From an uncultured beta proteobacterium (lineage in GTDB: Bacteria; Pseudomonadota; Gammaproteobacteria; Burkholderiales; Burkholderiaceae), in the NCBI GenBank assembly GCA_903938955.1, contig CAJAFJ010000325.1:1-19160 (forward strand): 19,160 nt of DNA. The letters run 5' to 3'. Below are positions 1 through 7,527 of the stretch, piece by piece. Numbering within the stretch: position 1 is the first letter of the stretch; each line of letters starts with the position of its first letter. The notes beneath the pieces are model-generated. The model saw nothing but the letters and a program-made list of their open reading frames with translations. It did not search any database and was not told where the DNA came from. A program made the translations under genes and the position numbers.

Positions 1-1
1 A

Positions 2-1546
2 AATGATAAAAAACCGTTTGAGATCGCCCGGGAAACGCTAAAGCTGCTGACAAGCCGTAAGCTGGCTCCCACGCCAGCCAATTACCAGTCCATCTACAGC
101 GAGGTCGCGGGCTTTGCCGCTGAGCAGCCTTTTCCGCAAGACAAGTTGCGTGACATTGCGCAGTCTTTGCCCGCTAAAACACCCGGTCAACAAAAGCAAA
201 AAGGCTTGCTGGATTCCGCGATTGGTAATTTGAGCTGGGAAGGGGTTAAAAATGCGCTGATGGCGTATGGCGGCTTCAGCCCACCCGCCATGGCGCCGGT
301 CTCCACTTCCGTGGCGGTTGACAACAGTGCGAACGCCAATGTGTCAGCCCCGGCGCTGACGGCTGATTTTTTTGAACAAATTGCACGTCTGCTTCATTAC
401 GCTGCACCGGCTTTGGGCACGGAAGATGTTCGTTTTACCGAGCAGACCCAAATATTGATCAAAGCCCTGCGTCAACCGGGCGCGGATGCGGTGGCGGTCA
501 AGCTCATGCTCAGCAACTTTGGCAGCCGACTGTCGTTTGCGGCCGAAGACCAGGCGGAAATCAAACTTACCTTGCTCAAGCTGCTTCACTTGATCATTGA
601 AAACATTGGCGAACTCAGTCTGGACGACCACTGGCTCAAGGGGCAGATTGATGCCTTGATGACGGCTTCAGCGCCCCCCCTGTCCTTGCGTCGGCTGGAT
701 GACGTGGAGCGCCGCCTGAAGGACGTGATCTTCAAGCAGACCGAGGCCAAGGGCCGGGCACTGGAAGCGCAGGAAGAAATGCGCCAGATGCTGGCCACCT
801 TTATTGACCGCCTGTCCGCCATGACCGAATCCACCAGCAGTTTTCACGGCAAGATGGAAGAAAACGCGCGCCTGATCGAGCAAGCTAAAACGCTGGCCGA
901 CATTGCACCCGTGCTGAAAGAAGTGGTAGGTGCCACCCGCAGCATGGCGCACGACAGCCTGTCGGCCCGTGATGAATTGCGCGGTATGCGCGAAAAAGCG
1001 CTTGCCACTGAAGCGGAGCTGACCAAACTGCATGAAGAGCTGGACCGGGTTAGCGCCCAGGCGCGCCATGACCCGCTCACCGGTGCGCTGAACCGAAAAG
1101 GCCTGGATGAAGCACTGAATCGTGAAGTCTCCAACGTGCGCCGCAAGGAAACACCGCTGTGCATGGCCTTGCTCGACATTGATAATTTCAAGCTGCTGAA
1201 TGACCAATTGGGTCACAGCACGGGTGACGTGGCGCTGGCGCACCTGGTCACCGTGGCGCGTGAGGCAATGCGCCCGCAAGACACCTTGGCGCGTTTTGGC
1301 GGTGAAGAGTTTGTCATTTTGCTGCCCGACACCCCGCTGGACAAAGGCATTGAAGCGATGACGCGCTTGCAGCGTGAGCTGACCAAACGATTCTTTTTGG
1401 CAGGCACTGAAAAAGTGATGATCACTTTCAGTGCCGGGGTGGCCCAGCTGGAGTCCGATGAAACGGGCCTGGATGCCATCAAACGGGCCGATCAGGCCAT
1501 GTACCTGGCCAAGCGCTCGGGTAAAAACAGGGTATTGGGCGCATGA
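2..1546 (+). CDS. GGDEF diguanylate cyclase (5' end outside window)
   Basis: Makes cyclic di-GMP from two GTP. The frame stays open to the left window edge (in-frame codons from base 2 read NDKKPFEIARETLKLL...), so the true start lies just outside; the in-frame TTG at 146 is not the start. About 514 residues are visible. The first ~330 are helical, with a coiled-coil stretch near 1000-1065, and show no recognised sensor domain. The C-terminal GGDEF domain (about 1070-1540) carries GGEEF at 1298-1312, a functional variant of GGDEF. An RxxD inhibitory site (RPQD, 1271-1282) lies exactly five residues before it, so product feedback inhibition is expected. No transmembrane segment is seen in the visible part, so it is probably cytoplasmic. 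Its stop overlaps the ATG of the NnrU-family gene (ATGA, 1543-1546). Confidence 0.93.
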   Translation, partial: NDKKPFEIARETLKLLTSRKLAPTPANYQSIYSEVAGFAAEQPFPQDKLRDIAQSLPAKTPGQQKQKGLLDSAIGNLSWEGVKNALMAYGGFSPPAMAPVSTSVAVDNSANANVSAPALTADFFEQIARLLHYAAPALGTEDVRFTEQTQILIKALRQPGADAVAVKLMLSNFGSRLSFAAEDQAEIKLTLLKLLHLIIENIGELSLDDHWLKGQIDALMTASAPPLSLRRLDDVERRLKDVIFKQTEAKGRALEAQEEMRQMLATFIDRLSAMTESTSSFHGKMEENARLIEQAKTLADIAPVLKEVVGATRSMAHDSLSARDELRGMREKALATEAELTKLHEELDRVSAQARHDPLTGALNRKGLDEALNREVSNVRRKETPLCMALLDIDNFKLLNDQLGHSTGDVALAHLVTVAREAMRPQDTLARFGGEEFVILLPDTPLDKGIEAMTRLQRELTKRFFLAGTEKVMITFSAGVAQLESDETGLDAIKRADQAMYLAKRSGKNRVLGA

Positions 1547-2121
1547 GCTATTTAATTTTAGGTTTGGTCATTTTTCTGGGTGTGCATTCAGTGCGCATCG
1601 TCGCCGATGACTGGCGCACCCACACCCGCCTGCGTCTGGGCGCCTTGCCCTGGAAGGCGTTGTACGCAGTGGCTTCCGTCTTGGGATTGGGCCTGATCGT
1701 CTGGGGGTTTGGCTTGGTACGCCAGCAACCGGTTCAGCTGTGGAGCCCACCTGCGGGCATGCGCCACCTGGCCTCGTTGTTGAACATGATTGCCTTTGTG
1801 CTGCTGGTAGCGGCTTATGTGCCGGGCAACCTCATCAAGTCACGCCTGCATCACCCGATGGTGCTGGCGGTGAAGGTGTGGGCACTGGCGCATTTGCTGG
1901 CCAATGGCAACCTCGGTCATGTGGTTTTGTTTGGCTCTTTTCTGCTGTGGGCGGTGTTTGACTTCAGGGCCGCGCGTCTGCGCGATCGTCTGGCGGGCAC
2001 GGGTTACCCACGAGGCACCACCGGGGCCACGGGCATCACGGTCGCTATTGGTGTGGGCACCTGGATTGCCTTTGCTCTGTGGCTGCATGGCTTGCTGATG
2101 GGTGTGCGCCCACTGGGTTAG
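1543..2121 (+). CDS. NnrU family membrane protein
   Basis: A 192-residue, very hydrophobic protein with about five membrane segments. It begins at the ATG overlapping the upstream stop by four bases, so translation is probably coupled. The N-terminal pattern (LGLVIFLGVHSVRI) and the central GNLIKSRLHHPM and AHLLANGN motifs match the NnrU family. That family was named from denitrifiers, where nnrU lies beside nitric oxide reductase genes and affects nitrite/nitric oxide reduction; relatives include the zeta-carotene isomerase family. No denitrification genes are visible here, so the exact role is not shown. It ends three bases before the convergent DUF2788-like gene, with no terminator between them. 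Confidence 0.88.
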   Translation: MSYLILGLVIFLGVHSVRIVADDWRTHTRLRLGALPWKALYAVASVLGLGLIVWGFGLVRQQPVQLWSPPAGMRHLASLLNMIAFVLLVAAYVPGNLIKSRLHHPMVLAVKVWALAHLLANGNLGHVVLFGSFLLWAVFDFRAARLRDRLAGTGYPRGTTGATGITVAIGVGTWIAFALWLHGLLMGVRPLG

Positions 2122-2124
2122 TGT

Positions 2125-2337
2125 TTACTTGATGCCCATCATCGACTGAAGTAGGTATTTGGCGACGAAACCTACCATGCCAAAGCCCAAGCCGAGAAAA
2201 ATAATGAACGTGCCGAACTTGCCCGCTTTGGAAGCCCACGCCAGGTTGCCAATAATGAACAGCATGTAGAGCATGAAGCCCCCCACGCCAAAGGTCAGGC
2301 CAAAGGCGGCGATTTGTTCTTCTGAATAACCAAACAT
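2125..2337 (-). CDS. DUF2788-like small inner-membrane protein
   Basis: A 70-residue protein with two hydrophobic helices (about residues 12-33 and 42-65) separated by a short basic loop (SKAGKFGTF). This layout and the FGTFIIFLGLG motif resemble the DUF2788 family of small proteobacterial membrane proteins, whose function is unknown. Its ATG overlaps the stop of the upstream DUF2189 gene by one base (TGATG on the minus strand, 2335-2339), so the two are almost certainly co-transcribed and translationally coupled. The family name is recalled from sequence pattern only. Confidence 0.75.
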   Translation of the reverse strand: MFGYSEEQIAAFGLTFGVGGFMLYMLFIIGNLAWASKAGKFGTFIIFLGLGFGMVGFVAKYLLQSMMGIK

Positions 2338-3179
2338 CAGTGCGACGCCCTTTCCGGCAAGTCTGAAACATCAACCAAATCCCGGTAAGCATGCCAACTG
2401 GCATGGCCCAACATGGGGATCACCGCGATCAGGCCCAGCAGGGCAGAAGCCAGACCCAACAGCGTAAAACCAAGAATCATGGACGCCCACAGGGCCATGG
2501 GCAGGGGGTTGACCAGCACCACTTTCCAGCTGGTCAGCACCGCTTGCCCAAGGGTGATCCGGCGGTCTAGCAACAAGGGAATGGTGACGGCACTGGAGGC
2601 AAAAATGGGAGCGGCCAATATGCCACCCAGCGCCAGCCAGAGTTCAAACAACAAACCGTTTTTCGCCAGCATCACATGTTGGACAAAGTCCAGCGGCGTG
2701 TTGATGGGCACTGGCGTCAGCAGGGTAATGAACGCGGCCGATGTCAGCACCCAGCCGGTGGCGGCCAGGGCCAGCAAGCTGCCAAACTGCACCAGGCACC
2801 AGTAATCGTTGCTGAATTTATTGAAACTGTTGTTTTGCCAGTTGAGCCAGGTTTTCAGGACCAGGTTGAGATCGGCTTTTTCACCGCGCTCCAGCGCCTG
2901 ACTCAGGGCGTACAGGCTGGTAGCCAGCACCGGTGCGATCACCAAAAAACCAGAAAAAGCACCGGCCAGCAGCCAAAAACGGTCGCGGGCAATCAGCAAA
3001 ATAAGCGCGCCCCCTAGCGTCATCGCCAGCCCGTGGGCAAAGCTGATCCAGCCACAGTGAGCCATATCGCGCCAGGCCAACAGCAGCCAGTGCAAGGGCT
3101 GCGTTAATTTGATGGTCCGAATAGTGGGCAAGTTGCGGCCAGGGACAGCGGCATGAACGGATGACGGAGGTGAGATCAT
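2337..3179 (-). CDS. DUF2189 integral membrane protein
   Basis: A 280-residue protein with about six membrane segments. The N-terminal block (PLHWLLLAWRDM, then an alanine/leucine-rich helix, then APVLATSLYALSQALERGE) is the usual signature of DUF2189 membrane proteins of unknown function. The annotated ATG at 3179 has no Shine-Dalgarno sequence and lies only a few bases after the predicted transcription start, so either the mRNA is nearly leaderless or the true start is internal; family similarity begins near residue 25. A Crp/Fnr-type dyad centred at 3225.5 sits about 42 bases before the predicted start, the class II position. It forms an operon with the DUF2788-like gene. Confidence 0.8.
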   Translation of the reverse strand: MISPPSSVHAAVPGRNLPTIRTIKLTQPLHWLLLAWRDMAHCGWISFAHGLAMTLGGALILLIARDRFWLLAGAFSGFLVIAPVLATSLYALSQALERGEKADLNLVLKTWLNWQNNSFNKFSNDYWCLVQFGSLLALAATGWVLTSAAFITLLTPVPINTPLDFVQHVMLAKNGLLFELWLALGGILAAPIFASSAVTIPLLLDRRITLGQAVLTSWKVVLVNPLPMALWASMILGFTLLGLASALLGLIAVIPMLGHASWHAYRDLVDVSDLPERASH

Positions 3180-3218
3180 GGGTGTTACAAGTTTAAAGCA
3201 GGCTACTGAATCAAAAAA

Positions 3219-3232
3219 TTGACCCGGGTCAA
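3219..3232. promoter_or_regulatory. Crp/Fnr-type palindrome between DUF2189 and the glutaredoxin-like gene
   Basis: A perfect 14-base palindrome TTGACCCGGGTCAA with TGA-N6-TCA half-sites, the core of FNR/CRP-family operators. On the minus strand a -10 candidate TAAACT (3195-3190) places the dyad centre about 42 bases before the start of the DUF2189 transcript. On the plus strand it lies about 65 bases before the predicted start of the glutaredoxin-like gene, a class I-like distance. It could serve both divergent genes. The protein that binds is inferred. Confidence 0.6.
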
Positions 3233-3253
3233 AATCGCTCGTTCAGTATGGCA

Positions 3254-3283
3254 TTGAAAGGGTTAAATCACGATCCGCATAAT
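3254..3283 (+). promoter_or_regulatory. Sigma-70-type promoter of the glutaredoxin-like gene
   Basis: TTGAAA at 3254-3259 and CATAAT at 3278-3283 are separated by 18 bases, a good match to the -35/-10 consensus. The predicted start near 3290 gives a leader of about 22 bases containing an AGGA ribosome binding site (3301-3304). Confidence 0.55.
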
Positions 3284-3312
3284 GCCAGTTTTATTGTTTC
3301 AGGATATTCACC

Positions 3313-3678
3313 ATGCCCCGCCCCATTCTTGACGAGTCCAACATTCACCCGGCTATTCGCACGCAAGTTGCCACCCACGAACAAGCCATCGTGCAAGATG
3401 TGCAAGCGGCTTTGGTAAAAAATGCGGTGGTGGTGGTCGGAATGGGCATGAACCCCTTCCCGAAAAAGGCCTGCAAGGCACTGGACGCCGCCGGAGTGGC
3501 TTACCTGTACCTTGAGTATGGAAACTACTTCAATCAATGGCGCCAGCGTAATGCCCTGAAACTGTGGACCGGCTGGCCCACCCTGCCGCTCGTGTTTGTG
3601 AAAGGCATGTTGGTGGGCGGCGCCAGCGACTTGATCAAGCTGATCGACAGCGGCGAGCTGAAGAAAATGCTGGCTTAA
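3313..3678 (+). CDS. Glutaredoxin-like protein lacking active-site cysteines
   Basis: A 121-residue protein with a thioredoxin/glutaredoxin fold. The C-terminal half is typical of CGFS monothiol glutaredoxins: WPTLP (88-92) holds the cis-proline, followed by VFVKGMLVGG (94-103) and a conserved Asp at 106. At the position of the catalytic CGFS/CPYC motif it has NPFP (47-50), so both catalytic Cys positions are replaced. The only nearby cysteine is Cys54, seven residues after the lost first Cys. It therefore cannot use the usual dithiol or CGFS chemistry; an Fe-S, glutathione-binding or purely structural role is possible but not shown. AGGA precedes the ATG. It converges with the Spy-like gene, nine bases apart. 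Confidence 0.8.
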   Translation: MPRPILDESNIHPAIRTQVATHEQAIVQDVQAALVKNAVVVVGMGMNPFPKKACKALDAAGVAYLYLEYGNYFNQWRQRNALKLWTGWPTLPLVFVKGMLVGGASDLIKLIDSGELKKMLA

Positions 3679-3687
3679 ACAATCCGC

Positions 3688-4245
3688 TTAGGGTTTGGCA
3701 GCGGCCGGGCCCTTGCCATCACGCATGCCTCCCATGCGGCGGCCGGTTTTTGATACACCCATTGCATTGGCGTCAAACACTTTTTGTTGTTCAGGCGTCA
3801 AAGTGGCGTAGAAAGCTTTGGTGGCCTCACCGTGCTTGTCCATCGCCGTGGTCATTTCACCCATGTGCTGAGCCCGCAGGGCCTTCATTTTGTCGATGCG
3901 TTCAGGCGTTGGCAGCTTGGCCAGTTCAGCATGCTCGGCTTGCCGGGCTGCCATGTCGGCCGGCGGTTTCATGGCGGCGGTGTAGGTCGCCCACGCACCT
4001 TCCTGGGCGGCGGTGAGCTTGAGTTGCGCTTTCAAAGCGGCGTTGCGCTTGTCCATCATGGCCTGCATCCGGGTCGGGTCCATTTTGCCCATGCGGTCAT
4101 GGCGCATGCCGCCATACATCGGGCCACCGGCACCCATCATGGCGCAATCGCCACCGCCCATGCCCATGGGTGATTGGGAGTAAGCCGTCAAGCCAACCGT
4201 GGCGAGCAGGCCGGCGATCAAGAGGGGTTTGAAAACAGATTTCAT
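3688..4245 (-). CDS. Spy/CpxP-like periplasmic LTXXQ protein
   Basis: A 185-residue protein starting at the ATG at 4245, which has an AAGGA ribosome binding site and a classic signal peptide (MKSVFKPLLIAGLLATVGLTAYSQ). A longer in-frame start at 4287 would bury the signal peptide and is rejected. Two LTxxQ motifs (LTAAQ 77-81 and LTPEQ 149-153) flank long helices, as in the Spy/CpxP chaperones that protect periplasmic proteins under envelope or metal stress. The mature N-terminus (about 26-65) is rich in Met, Gly and His (MGMGGGDC, MYGGMRHDRMGKM), which may bind copper or other soft metals; this is inference. It is divergent from rdgC and preceded by a possible CpxR box. Confidence 0.85.
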   Translation of the reverse strand: MKSVFKPLLIAGLLATVGLTAYSQSPMGMGGGDCAMMGAGGPMYGGMRHDRMGKMDPTRMQAMMDKRNAALKAQLKLTAAQEGAWATYTAAMKPPADMAARQAEHAELAKLPTPERIDKMKALRAQHMGEMTTAMDKHGEATKAFYATLTPEQQKVFDANAMGVSKTGRRMGGMRDGKGPAAAKP

Positions 4246-4313
4246 ATGCACATCCTTCTGGTAGGTCTGACGCTCAGAACTTGGCATCAGGTTGAAATGA
4301 AGTTTGCGCCGCG

Positions 4314-4364
4314 CATGTATCTGTTGCCATGACGCGTGACAAAGTCTTTGTAAAGTTGCGTGAA
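4314..4364 (-). promoter_or_regulatory. Promoter of the Spy-like gene with a CpxR-like box
   Basis: On the minus strand TTGTCA (4342-4337) and TACATG (4319-4314) are 17 bases apart. Eight bases further upstream lies GTAAA-N5-GTGAA (plus strand 4350-4364), close to the CpxR consensus GTAAA-N5-GTAAA. Also here is a 13-base palindrome ACAAAGTCTTTGT (4339-4351). CpxR control would fit a Spy/CpxP protein, but it is inferred from one imperfect site. Confidence 0.4.
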
Positions 4365-4434
4365 AAAATTAGCGCGGATTTGATGGGATGATTGGCCTCG
4401 TTAAATTGATTAATCCATCGACTAAAGGCAGCAA

Positions 4435-5331
4435 GTGTTCAAGAACGTGATCATGTATCGAATCGGGGCCGACTGGTCGGCGACCGTGGCGGAAATCGAA
4501 GCCAGCCTGGACGGCGCCCGCTTTGTGGAGTGTGGTGCTTCGCAAGAAAAATCCATCGGCTGGACCGAACCCCGGGGCGAGGCGCATGGCCCGCTGGTGG
4601 AATCCATCGCCGGGCAGTTGATTTTGAAGCTCAAAATTGAAACTCGTGCCCTGCCAGGTTCGGTCATCACCAAAAAAGCCAATGAGCGGGTGGCCCAGAT
4701 TGAAGCCACCACCGGACGCAAACCCGGCAAAAAGGAAACCCGCGAGATCAAGGACGACATCAAGCTGGAGCTGATGCCGCTGGCGTTCTCCAAAGAATCC
4801 GCCGTCTGGGTCTGGATCGACCCCGATGCCATGCTGCTGGTGATTGACGCGGGCAGCCAGGGCCGCGCCGACGAAGTGGTGACGATGCTGGTGAAGTGCC
4901 TCAGCGGCTTGGCCGTGAAACTGATCGACACCAAAGTGTCGCCCACCACCGCCATGTCCGAGTGGTTGATCAGCCAGGAGCCGCCCGCTGGTTTTACCGT
5001 GGACCGCGAATGCGAACTCAAAGCCGCCGATGAATCCAAAGCCGTGGTGCGTTACACCCGCCATCCGCTGGACAACGACGAGGTGCGCGGCTATGTGGAA
5101 AGCGGCAAGCTGCCTACCCGCCTGGCCATGACCTGGGACAGCCGCGTGTCGTTCATGCTGACCGAAGGTTTTCAGGTCAAGAAACTGACGTTTCTGGATG
5201 TGGTGTTTGAAGGCACCGCCACCGGCAAGGCCGACAGTTTTGACGCTGACGTGGCGATTGCCACCGGCGAATTGCGCAAATTACTGCCGGACTTGCTGGC
5301 GACACTCGGCGGGGAAGTCGTCGTCGCGTAG
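4435..5331 (+). CDS. rdgC: Recombination-associated protein RdgC
   Basis: A 298-residue protein of the usual RdgC length and pattern: N-terminal MFKNVIMYRI, SIGWTEPRG (around 40-48), KIETRALPGSVI, RKPGKKETREIKDDI (about 95-109), and the C-terminal ATGELRKLLPDLLATLGGE. RdgC forms a ring-shaped dimer around double-stranded DNA and restrains RecA; in Neisseria it also affects pilin variation. The start is GTG at 4435, with AAAGG six bases upstream; no ATG fits. It is monocistronic and divergent from the Spy-like gene. It ends eight bases before the convergent DUF3365 gene, with no terminator between them. Confidence 0.96.
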   Translation: MFKNVIMYRIGADWSATVAEIEASLDGARFVECGASQEKSIGWTEPRGEAHGPLVESIAGQLILKLKIETRALPGSVITKKANERVAQIEATTGRKPGKKETREIKDDIKLELMPLAFSKESAVWVWIDPDAMLLVIDAGSQGRADEVVTMLVKCLSGLAVKLIDTKVSPTTAMSEWLISQEPPAGFTVDRECELKAADESKAVVRYTRHPLDNDEVRGYVESGKLPTRLAMTWDSRVSFMLTEGFQVKKLTFLDVVFEGTATGKADSFDADVAIATGELRKLLPDLLATLGGEVVVA

Positions 5332-5339
5332 GCGCTGTC

Positions 5340-5903
5340 TTACTGAAACTTGCGTATCGTCATGGCACCGCGAATCTGGCTGAGCGAGTAACCCACGGCC
5401 TTGTCGTCGGGGTACAGCGTGTGCAATTTGTGGCTGACTTCAGGCGACAGTTCGTCGGCTTTGCCATGGCAGGCCAGGCAAAGTTGCTGCACCGGCAGTG
5501 CCTTCATGTAACGGTACTCGGTACGGCCGGTGTCGGTCGTCACAGCAGCTGATTTTTCAAGCGTGGCGGGGCTTTCACCTGCTGCGGCACGGCGGTCAAA
5601 CTCTTCCAGCGCGGCGCGCTCCCAGGCATCCGGCACGGCCTTGGGGTTGCGGTTTTGCAAGCTCACGCGCTTGATGGTCCAGCCCGTTTGCTCGGAGGCG
5701 GCTTTGGCCATGAGCGGTGCTTTCTCGCGGCAAACCGCCATGGCGGCGGCCGGGCCGTCCTTGGCAATCTCTTCGGAGAGAACCTGCAGCAATTTGGGCG
5801 GCACCTGGCTGGCAACCTTGCGCGCCTCAAGCAGCCAGGGCGCATCCTGCGCCACCGCGTTCAGGCTGGCGAGCAAGGCCATGGACAACAGAACTTTGCG
5901 CAT
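5340..5903 (-). CDS. DUF3365 (Tll0287-like) periplasmic haem protein
   Basis: A 187-residue protein with a cleavable signal peptide (MRKVLLSMALLASLNAVAQ). The body matches the DUF3365/Tll0287-like haem-binding sensor fold: a helical N-terminal part with AVCREKAP, the RVSLQNRNPKAVPDAWE block (79-95), and one CXXCH motif (CLACH, 142-146) for covalent c-type haem. The C-terminal VGYSLSQIRGAMTIR is also typical. Such domains often occur as sensor modules of kinases or cyclases; here it stands alone in the periplasm and may be a redox or gas-sensing electron carrier. It starts three bases after the DUF2892 stop, in one operon. Confidence 0.85.
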   Translation of the reverse strand: MRKVLLSMALLASLNAVAQDAPWLLEARKVASQVPPKLLQVLSEEIAKDGPAAAMAVCREKAPLMAKAASEQTGWTIKRVSLQNRNPKAVPDAWERAALEEFDRRAAAGESPATLEKSAAVTTDTGRTEYRYMKALPVQQLCLACHGKADELSPEVSHKLHTLYPDDKAVGYSLSQIRGAMTIRKFQ

Positions 5904-5906
5904 GGC

Positions 5907-6098
5907 TTATTGCTTCATCGGGCAGGTGTTGAAACCCAGCAAGGTGTAAGCCGGGCACCAGCCAATCAGGCCGGTGGCCAAGGGCACAACACCGATCCAC
6001 CCCCACACGCCAATGTTGCCGGTGAGGGTCAGGCCCAACAGCAGCAAGCCCGCGACGATGCGCAAAATACGGTCAATTCCGCCTGCATTTGATTTCAT
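5907..6098 (-). CDS. DUF2892 (YgaP-like) small membrane protein
   Basis: A 63-residue protein starting at the ATG at 6098, with an AGGAG ribosome binding site just upstream; a longer in-frame start at 6170 would have none. Two hydrophobic helices (IVAGLLLLGLTLTG and GWIGVVPLATGLIGWC) and the ending GWCPAYTLLGFNTC are the hallmark of DUF2892, the membrane part of YgaP-type proteins. The two cysteines (in GWCP and NTCP) are conserved in the family. No rhodanese domain is present. Expression is likely driven by the class II Crp/Fnr-type site at 6156-6171. Confidence 0.85.
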   Translation of the reverse strand: MKSNAGGIDRILRIVAGLLLLGLTLTGNIGVWGWIGVVPLATGLIGWCPAYTLLGFNTCPMKQ

Positions 6099-6128
6099 GA
6101 AAACTCCTGATGAATGGTTGATGGCTGG

Positions 6129-6171
6129 ATTAAGCCCGGTGTTGGCGCGCCAGTCTGTGATCAAAGTCACG
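6129..6171 (-). promoter_or_regulatory. Class II Crp-type promoter of the DUF2892-DUF3365 operon
   Basis: TGTGATCAAAGTCACG (6156-6171) has CRP half-sites GTGA-N6-TCAC. On the minus strand a -10 candidate CTTAAT lies at 6134-6129, predicting a start near 6122. The dyad centre (6163.5) is then 41.5 bases upstream, the exact class II CRP/FNR position. The leader would be about 24 bases and carries the AGGAG site. Confidence 0.6.
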
Positions 6172-6187
6172 CAGTGACTTCTGTGCT

Positions 6188-7519
6188 TTAACGAAACGCT
6201 TTGGCCCCAGGGCTACGCTGGCGCCGGGGTTTGCCCGCTTGGGCATAGGCCTCGGCGCTGAACGACTGGCGCTGCGCCAGCAAATCAGGCGCATCCACCA
6301 GGGCGGCAATTTCGGTAATGTCCGCCTGCGTCACGCCCACTGATCGAAAGTGGCTCTGCCACTCGTTGACGACGGCAATGATCTTGAGGACGGCGTTGGC
6401 AGCCTCCAGGGGCGACAAGTCAAAGTCATCCACCACCGTCATGGCTGCAGACAGGCTGGGCTCGCGGCTGGTGTCGGAGATCATGAACTGGTGTTCCAGC
6501 GCCCCGGAACCGGTCGGCACGATGTCATAGCCCGGGCTGAGTTCGAGCTTCATGGTGCGGCTGCTGATGTGGCACAGCAAGGCATGGTTTTTTTCGTGAT
6601 CGTCGGTGTTGGCGACCAGAATATTGAAAATCATGCGCCGGAACAGTTCATGCAACTGGGCATCCAGCGTGCGCGGATCGGCCGAACGCCGCAGGGCACG
6701 CGCCAGTTGCGGGTAACCAAACTCGGGCTCCATGCCTTCGGGCAACTCTGAACGCAACAGTGTGCAGGCCGAGAGGCAATGCACGCGCGCACCGTGCTGG
6801 CGATCAAAGCGCCTGACGGCAACCGCGTGTTCGCCCTGCAGCCGCACAGGCAGCGTTGGCGCGACCTGAAGGCCCGCCTTGTGCGCCAGTGTCATGGTGG
6901 CGTGCTCCACCAGAGGCTGATCGAAAGGCTCGCCGTTGTAAAACTTGAGCACCCATTCTTCGCCGTCAATAGCAATCGCCGCTTTTGGTTTGGCGCCACC
7001 CAGACTGCCGCTGGTCGCCAGCAACGCCCGCTGCTGCGCCTGCAACTCGCCCACGCCCGACTCGATGATCTGGATCGCCTCATTCAGGTCGCTGGCATCC
7101 TCAAGTCGTGGCAGCGACCGCGCCATGAAGGGGATGTAGGCACGGCTGGAGGTGGACACGCCCATCGCGCCAAAGCGCTCGTCACCCGCAAAGTAGAGGT
7201 TGTCAAACACCGACGCACCCGGCTTGTACAAGTAGCGGATCACCTTTTCGCCCCAGCGGTCAGGGCGCGCATCATCCAGTGCACCGGGCGCACCGGGTAG
7301 CCGGGCGGTGTGATGCACGGGCGTCCACGTTTGCGCCACGAGCGGCATGTCGTCGCTCAAGGCAAACCCGGCTTCAAGCCATGTCGGGTCGTACGTCAGG
7401 CCAACATCGCCATTGTTTTGACGCGTGATCTCGCCCACCAGACGGGGGTTTTGGGGGTCACTCAGCATCCAGGCATAAAGCCGGTCTGGCGATGTTTGAT
7501 GGGCAATTTTGGTGGCCAT
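6188..7519 (-). CDS. hipA: HipA-family Ser/Thr kinase toxin
   Basis: A 443-residue HipA-like kinase, near the family length. In order: the N-terminal HipA domain with PDRWGE (86-91) and FGAMGVS; the glycine-rich loop GSLGGAKPKA (171-180); RRFDRQ (236-241); the catalytic loop NTDDHEKN (304-311, Asp306 as base); and the metal-binding YDIV with Asp332. All kinase signatures are intact. In E. coli, HipA phosphorylates glutamyl-tRNA synthetase and causes growth arrest and persistence; other family members target different tRNA synthetases or translation factors, so the target here is unknown. It starts eight bases after the antitoxin stop. Confidence 0.92.
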   Translation of the reverse strand: MATKIAHQTSPDRLYAWMLSDPQNPRLVGEITRQNNGDVGLTYDPTWLEAGFALSDDMPLVAQTWTPVHHTARLPGAPGALDDARPDRWGEKVIRYLYKPGASVFDNLYFAGDERFGAMGVSTSSRAYIPFMARSLPRLEDASDLNEAIQIIESGVGELQAQQRALLATSGSLGGAKPKAAIAIDGEEWVLKFYNGEPFDQPLVEHATMTLAHKAGLQVAPTLPVRLQGEHAVAVRRFDRQHGARVHCLSACTLLRSELPEGMEPEFGYPQLARALRRSADPRTLDAQLHELFRRMIFNILVANTDDHEKNHALLCHISSRTMKLELSPGYDIVPTGSGALEHQFMISDTSREPSLSAAMTVVDDFDLSPLEAANAVLKIIAVVNEWQSHFRSVGVTQADITEIAALVDAPDLLAQRQSFSAEAYAQAGKPRRQRSPGAKAFR

Positions 7520-7527
7520 GGTGTGCG

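Noticed and set aside
668..1279. Long minus-strand frame inside the diguanylate cyclase
   Set aside because: Shadow of a real gene on the other strand; composition rich in His, Gln and Arg, no family.
146..1546. TTG at 146 as start of the diguanylate cyclase
   Set aside because: The frame continues upstream to base 2 with protein-like sequence and no stop, so the start is outside the window.
4369..5064. 231-residue frame antisense to rdgC
   Set aside because: Typical high-GC shadow rich in Gly, His and Phe; rdgC is certain.
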